This document shows positions 6,168-7,939 of a stretch of 7,939 nt of DNA, piece by piece (within the stretch, counting starts at the first letter, position 1; every line of letters starts with the position of its first letter). The stretch comes from Chitinophagales bacterium (GTDB lineage: Bacteria; Bacteroidota; Bacteroidia; Chitinophagales; Chitinophagaceae): contig JANXYS010000289.1 of assembly GCA_025355935.1 (NCBI GenBank), positions 1-7,939 of the forward strand, given 5' to 3'. A program made the position numbers and the translations under genes. The notes beneath the pieces were generated by a model. The model was not told the DNA's origin, searched no databases, and saw nothing but the letters and a program-made list of their open reading frames with translations.

Positions 6168-7436
6168 TCATTCCAGCACAAACGCCCTTTCCATTCGCGC
6201 TTGTTCTGCCCTCGTTAAATTACACTTCGTTGCTACTTCTTTCCATGAGGCTACGGAATCTTTTACTTCTTCAATGATCTTTTTAGCGCTTTCGATTTTT
6301 AGTCTAAAATAAGGTGCTACATTTAAAGCAAGCGCTAGATCGAGTTCATTATCATCTTTAGAAATATTCAACTCTAATCCTGTTCCATACTCATTTGGGT
6401 TTAAATCGTATGCCGGCGACAATGTCCAACCCTTCGCCGTCAAGAGGAATCCATGATTTCTCAAGTGGTCATCTGTATTTTTAATGCAGATGTTGAATAC
6501 AATTCTTCTCCACAATTCTTCCAGGTCGTTCGCAACATTCGCCCCATGCCTCATTATGAACTCTGCCAGTTCTAAATAACTTGCCCCAGCTGATCGTTCG
6601 CCATCTGTATAACCTAATAAAGTCATGGCAGAAGCGAAATGGGTTCTTTTATCGGTGTTGGAGCGGTCGAACCTTTTGGTTAAATAAGTATGAAATATAT
6701 TATTGAACTTTTGTATCCTCGCCATGGCAATGCTAACACCGGCACCTACAGCCAGTGTGTTGGCTACCATTTCCCAGCCTGCTATATCTCGCTCATCATT
6801 TCTGCTAGGAAATTTGGCTATCCATAAATCTCCTGCCGGATCTACGATGCTTGCCTTGGGTCTCGCTCCTCCTAAAGAACCACCAGGTGCAAGTAGTAGG
6901 TTTACCCAGGTTAGATATTCAGGATCATCCGTGTTATCTTCTTCGAATTTTAAGCTTGCTTTTTCCAACTCCCTCAACGATGTCCATGGCGGCGCAGCCA
7001 TCTCTTTATTATCATTCATAAATTCACCTTCTTCTTCCGTTTTGAATCTGAGGGCGCCCATTCTGTATTGGTCAAATACACCTAATAAAAAATCAGATTC
7101 CAGCAATGTGTGCTGAGCCCTGCTTTCTAGTTTGGCTGCCGCGCGTTCTCTTCTTTGCATCAGTACACGACCCCAACGATCCGGCGAAGAATCCAAAAAA
7201 ATGCCAAAGTTGGGCTTCTCGTCCCTTGGATAAAATGAACCGGGATATAGTTGAAGATCAGGATCGAGTATCTGTGAAAACCCGGATTGTAACCATTTTT
7301 CCGAATATTCAAATGAAAATGTCTCTTTGCCGCGGGCCTGTGTACAATTGAGATAACCCAGTAGGTTTGGCGCATTGGCCAGCCCCTGCCAGTCGGCATA
7401 AACCAGTATCTGTTTTTTTGATTGAATAATGGCCAT
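6168..7436 (-). CDS. hipA: HipA-family serine/threonine kinase toxin
   Basis: This 422-residue protein is a HipA-type kinase. In E. coli, HipA phosphorylates glutamyl-tRNA synthetase and halts growth; its activity is limited by autophosphorylation and by HipB. The N-terminal domain spans about residues 1-130, with FLDSSPDRWG at 80-89 as in the family. The glycine-rich loop is GGSLGGARPK (185-194), where Ser187 aligns with the autophosphorylated Ser150 of E. coli HipA. The ATP-contacting Lys is in IAKFP (Lys208). The catalytic loop is NTDDHLRNHG (320-329), with Asp322 and Asn327 matching E. coli Asp309 and Asn314, and the metal-binding Asp is in SPAYDLNP (Asp344). Length is close to E. coli HipA (440) and no lesion is visible, so it should be active. 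It starts 11 bases after hipB on the same strand, the standard antitoxin-first order. Its stop codon abuts repeat copy C. The target in this organism is unknown. Confidence 0.94.
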   Translation of the reverse strand: MAIIQSKKQILVYADWQGLANAPNLLGYLNCTQARGKETFSFEYSEKWLQSGFSQILDPDLQLYPGSFYPRDEKPNFGIFLDSSPDRWGRVLMQRRERAAAKLESRAQHTLLESDFLLGVFDQYRMGALRFKTEEEGEFMNDNKEMAAPPWTSLRELEKASLKFEEDNTDDPEYLTWVNLLLAPGGSLGGARPKASIVDPAGDLWIAKFPSRNDERDIAGWEMVANTLAVGAGVSIAMARIQKFNNIFHTYLTKRFDRSNTDKRTHFASAMTLLGYTDGERSAGASYLELAEFIMRHGANVANDLEELWRRIVFNICIKNTDDHLRNHGFLLTAKGWTLSPAYDLNPNEYGTGLELNISKDDNELDLALALNVAPYFRLKIESAKKIIEEVKDSVASWKEVATKCNLTRAEQARMERAFVLE

Positions 7437-7447
7437 CTGTAATTGCT

Positions 7448-7753
7448 TTATTTTTTTGGCGCCCTTTCCCTAACGAGTAAATTATTATCCTGGAGCTTTC
7501 TGCCTAAATTATCATCTTCTGCCATTTTCAGCAGATCCTTTTCCAATCCCAACACAAACAGGACCATGGCATAATTTCCTATTGCAACTCCTGCGGAACC
7601 TTTTTCTATGGAATACAATGTCCTGCGGCTCACGTTAGCGCGTTCCGCTACCTGGTCCGCGCTAAGCTTTCGCCTTAGTCTCGCGAGTTTTATGTTTTCA
7701 CCTAATTTAGTGAGAAGTGATTGCACTGAAGGGATAATAGTTGTTGGATTCAT
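7448..7753 (-). CDS. hipB: HipB-type antitoxin, XRE-family helix-turn-helix
   Basis: This 101-residue protein is the antitoxin and autorepressor partner of the HipA kinase. The helix-turn-helix covers about residues 19-70: LGENIKLARLRRKLSADQVA, then ANVSRRTLYSIEKG as turn and recognition helix, and YAMVLFVLGL closing the domain. A charged C-terminal tail (KMAEDDNLGRKL and on, to APKK) follows, as in HipB proteins that contact HipA. I chose the ATG at 7753 because the upstream in-frame TTG at 7774 lies inside the -7 promoter box. No Shine-Dalgarno is visible, as is common in Bacteroidota. The 11-base gap to hipA implies one transcript. An inverted repeat around the promoter suggests autoregulation. 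A plain XRE regulator is the only alternative reading, and the neighbour makes it unlikely. Confidence 0.9.
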   Translation of the reverse strand: MNPTTIIPSVQSLLTKLGENIKLARLRRKLSADQVAERANVSRRTLYSIEKGSAGVAIGNYAMVLFVLGLEKDLLKMAEDDNLGRKLQDNNLLVRERAPKK

Positions 7754-7758
7754 AACTT

Positions 7759-7801
7759 GCAATATAATGTACAAAGGTAGGATATTCGGGTAATATATTG
7801 C
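7759..7801. promoter_or_regulatory. Candidate HipB operator: perfect 8-bp inverted repeat around the promoter
   Basis: GCAATATA (7759-7766) and TATATTGC (7794-7801) are exact reverse complements separated by 27 bases, and the -7 box lies between them. The centres are 35 bases apart, about three to three and a half helical turns. This fits two HipB dimers, or bridged half-sites, closing the promoter. HipB proteins are known to repress their own operons through inverted repeats, but this sequence is not the E. coli TATCC-N8-GGATA operator, so assigning it to HipB is inference from position. Confidence 0.45.
7772..7779 (-). promoter_or_regulatory. Bacteroidota-type -7 box of the hipBA promoter
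   Basis: On the - strand these bases read TACCTTTG, an exact match to TAnnTTTG, the -7 consensus of the Bacteroidota primary sigma factor. It lies 18 bases upstream of the hipB ATG, giving a leader of roughly 10-13 bases. I see no good -33 TTTG at the usual 19-21 base distance, so the promoter may be weak or rely on other contacts. Confidence 0.6.
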
Positions 7802-7871
7802 TCATTAAATAAAATTTAAACGTCAAATAACTAACGGGACAAAAGGGGGACGAAGGCATAAGAGAAATAAG

Positions 7872-7939
7872 TTTAGACACAAATCTTATAAGTAAATTAC
7901 TCGAATTACACGAATTGAGTTCACTTCGTGATCTCGTCA
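7872..7939 (+). repeat. Dispersed repeat copy D (cut by the window end)
   Basis: It has the 15-base core at 7902-7916 and the complete hairpin GAG-t-TCAC-TTC-GTGA-t-CTC at 7917-7935, identical to copy B over TCACTTCGTGATCTCGTC. Its first part (from 7872) is more diverged, reading ACACAAATCTTATAAG where other copies have ACACGAATTTT. It is preceded by GACGAAGGCATAAGAG at 7849-7864, a version of the lead-in words. It lies upstream of hipBA, in the same orientation as copies A-C. Confidence 0.78.

Noticed and set aside
5922..6277. Short open frames on both strands over repeat copy C and the hipA 3' end
   Set aside because: They read repeat DNA or the antisense of hipA and have no recognisable protein pattern.

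Overview
This window looks like part of a Bacteroidota chromosome, probably in the Sphingobacteriales/Chitinophagales area. The reasons are: starts lack clear Shine-Dalgarno sequences; a TAnnTTTG-type -7 box lies upstream of hipB; an exosortase sits among polysaccharide genes; and CpsB-type PHP phosphatase and WcaF-type acetyltransferase genes are adjacent. The taxonomic call is inference from style, not from a marker gene.

Region 1 (1-3675, all + strand) is the end of an exopolysaccharide/capsule locus. In order it holds the C-terminal part of a family 4 glycosyltransferase, a small membrane exosortase (possibly XrtY-like), a WcaF-type hexapeptide-repeat acyltransferase, a family 2 glycosyltransferase, and a CpsB/YwqE-type PHP-domain phosphoprotein phosphatase. 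The two glycosyltransferases and the acyltransferase would build and decorate the repeat unit. The phosphatase would control the tyrosine-kinase/chain-length machinery. The exosortase would process or anchor a surface protein linked to the polymer. No polymerase, flippase, kinase or sorting substrate is in view.

Region 2 (about 3680-4376) is a graveyard of intergenic repeats. It has two tandem copies (A and B) of a dispersed element, an imperfect hairpin, a short fragment resembling an IS66-family transposase, and an 11-bp-period tandem repeat.

Region 3 (4363-5689, - strand) is a decayed AlbA_2/Schlafen-type ATP-binding regulator gene with one nonsense codon and one frameshift. Region 4 (5869-6157) is repeat copy C, bounded by inverted arms like a MITE. 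Region 5 (6168-7801, - strand) is an intact hipB-hipA toxin-antitoxin operon with a recognisable promoter inside a perfect 8-bp inverted repeat, a candidate HipB operator. Region 6 (7872-7939) is repeat copy D, cut by the window end.

The most unusual signal is the repeat family. A 15-bp core, CGAATTACACGAATT, occurs exactly in copies A-D and is followed in each by a small hairpin. Related pieces lie at 345-527 and, in inverted orientation, at 1190-1261. Copies A/B, C and D share one orientation and separate the EPS operon, the broken regulator and the hipBA operon, as if these accessory genes were cassettes between repeats. I see no CRISPR array, tRNA or rRNA.
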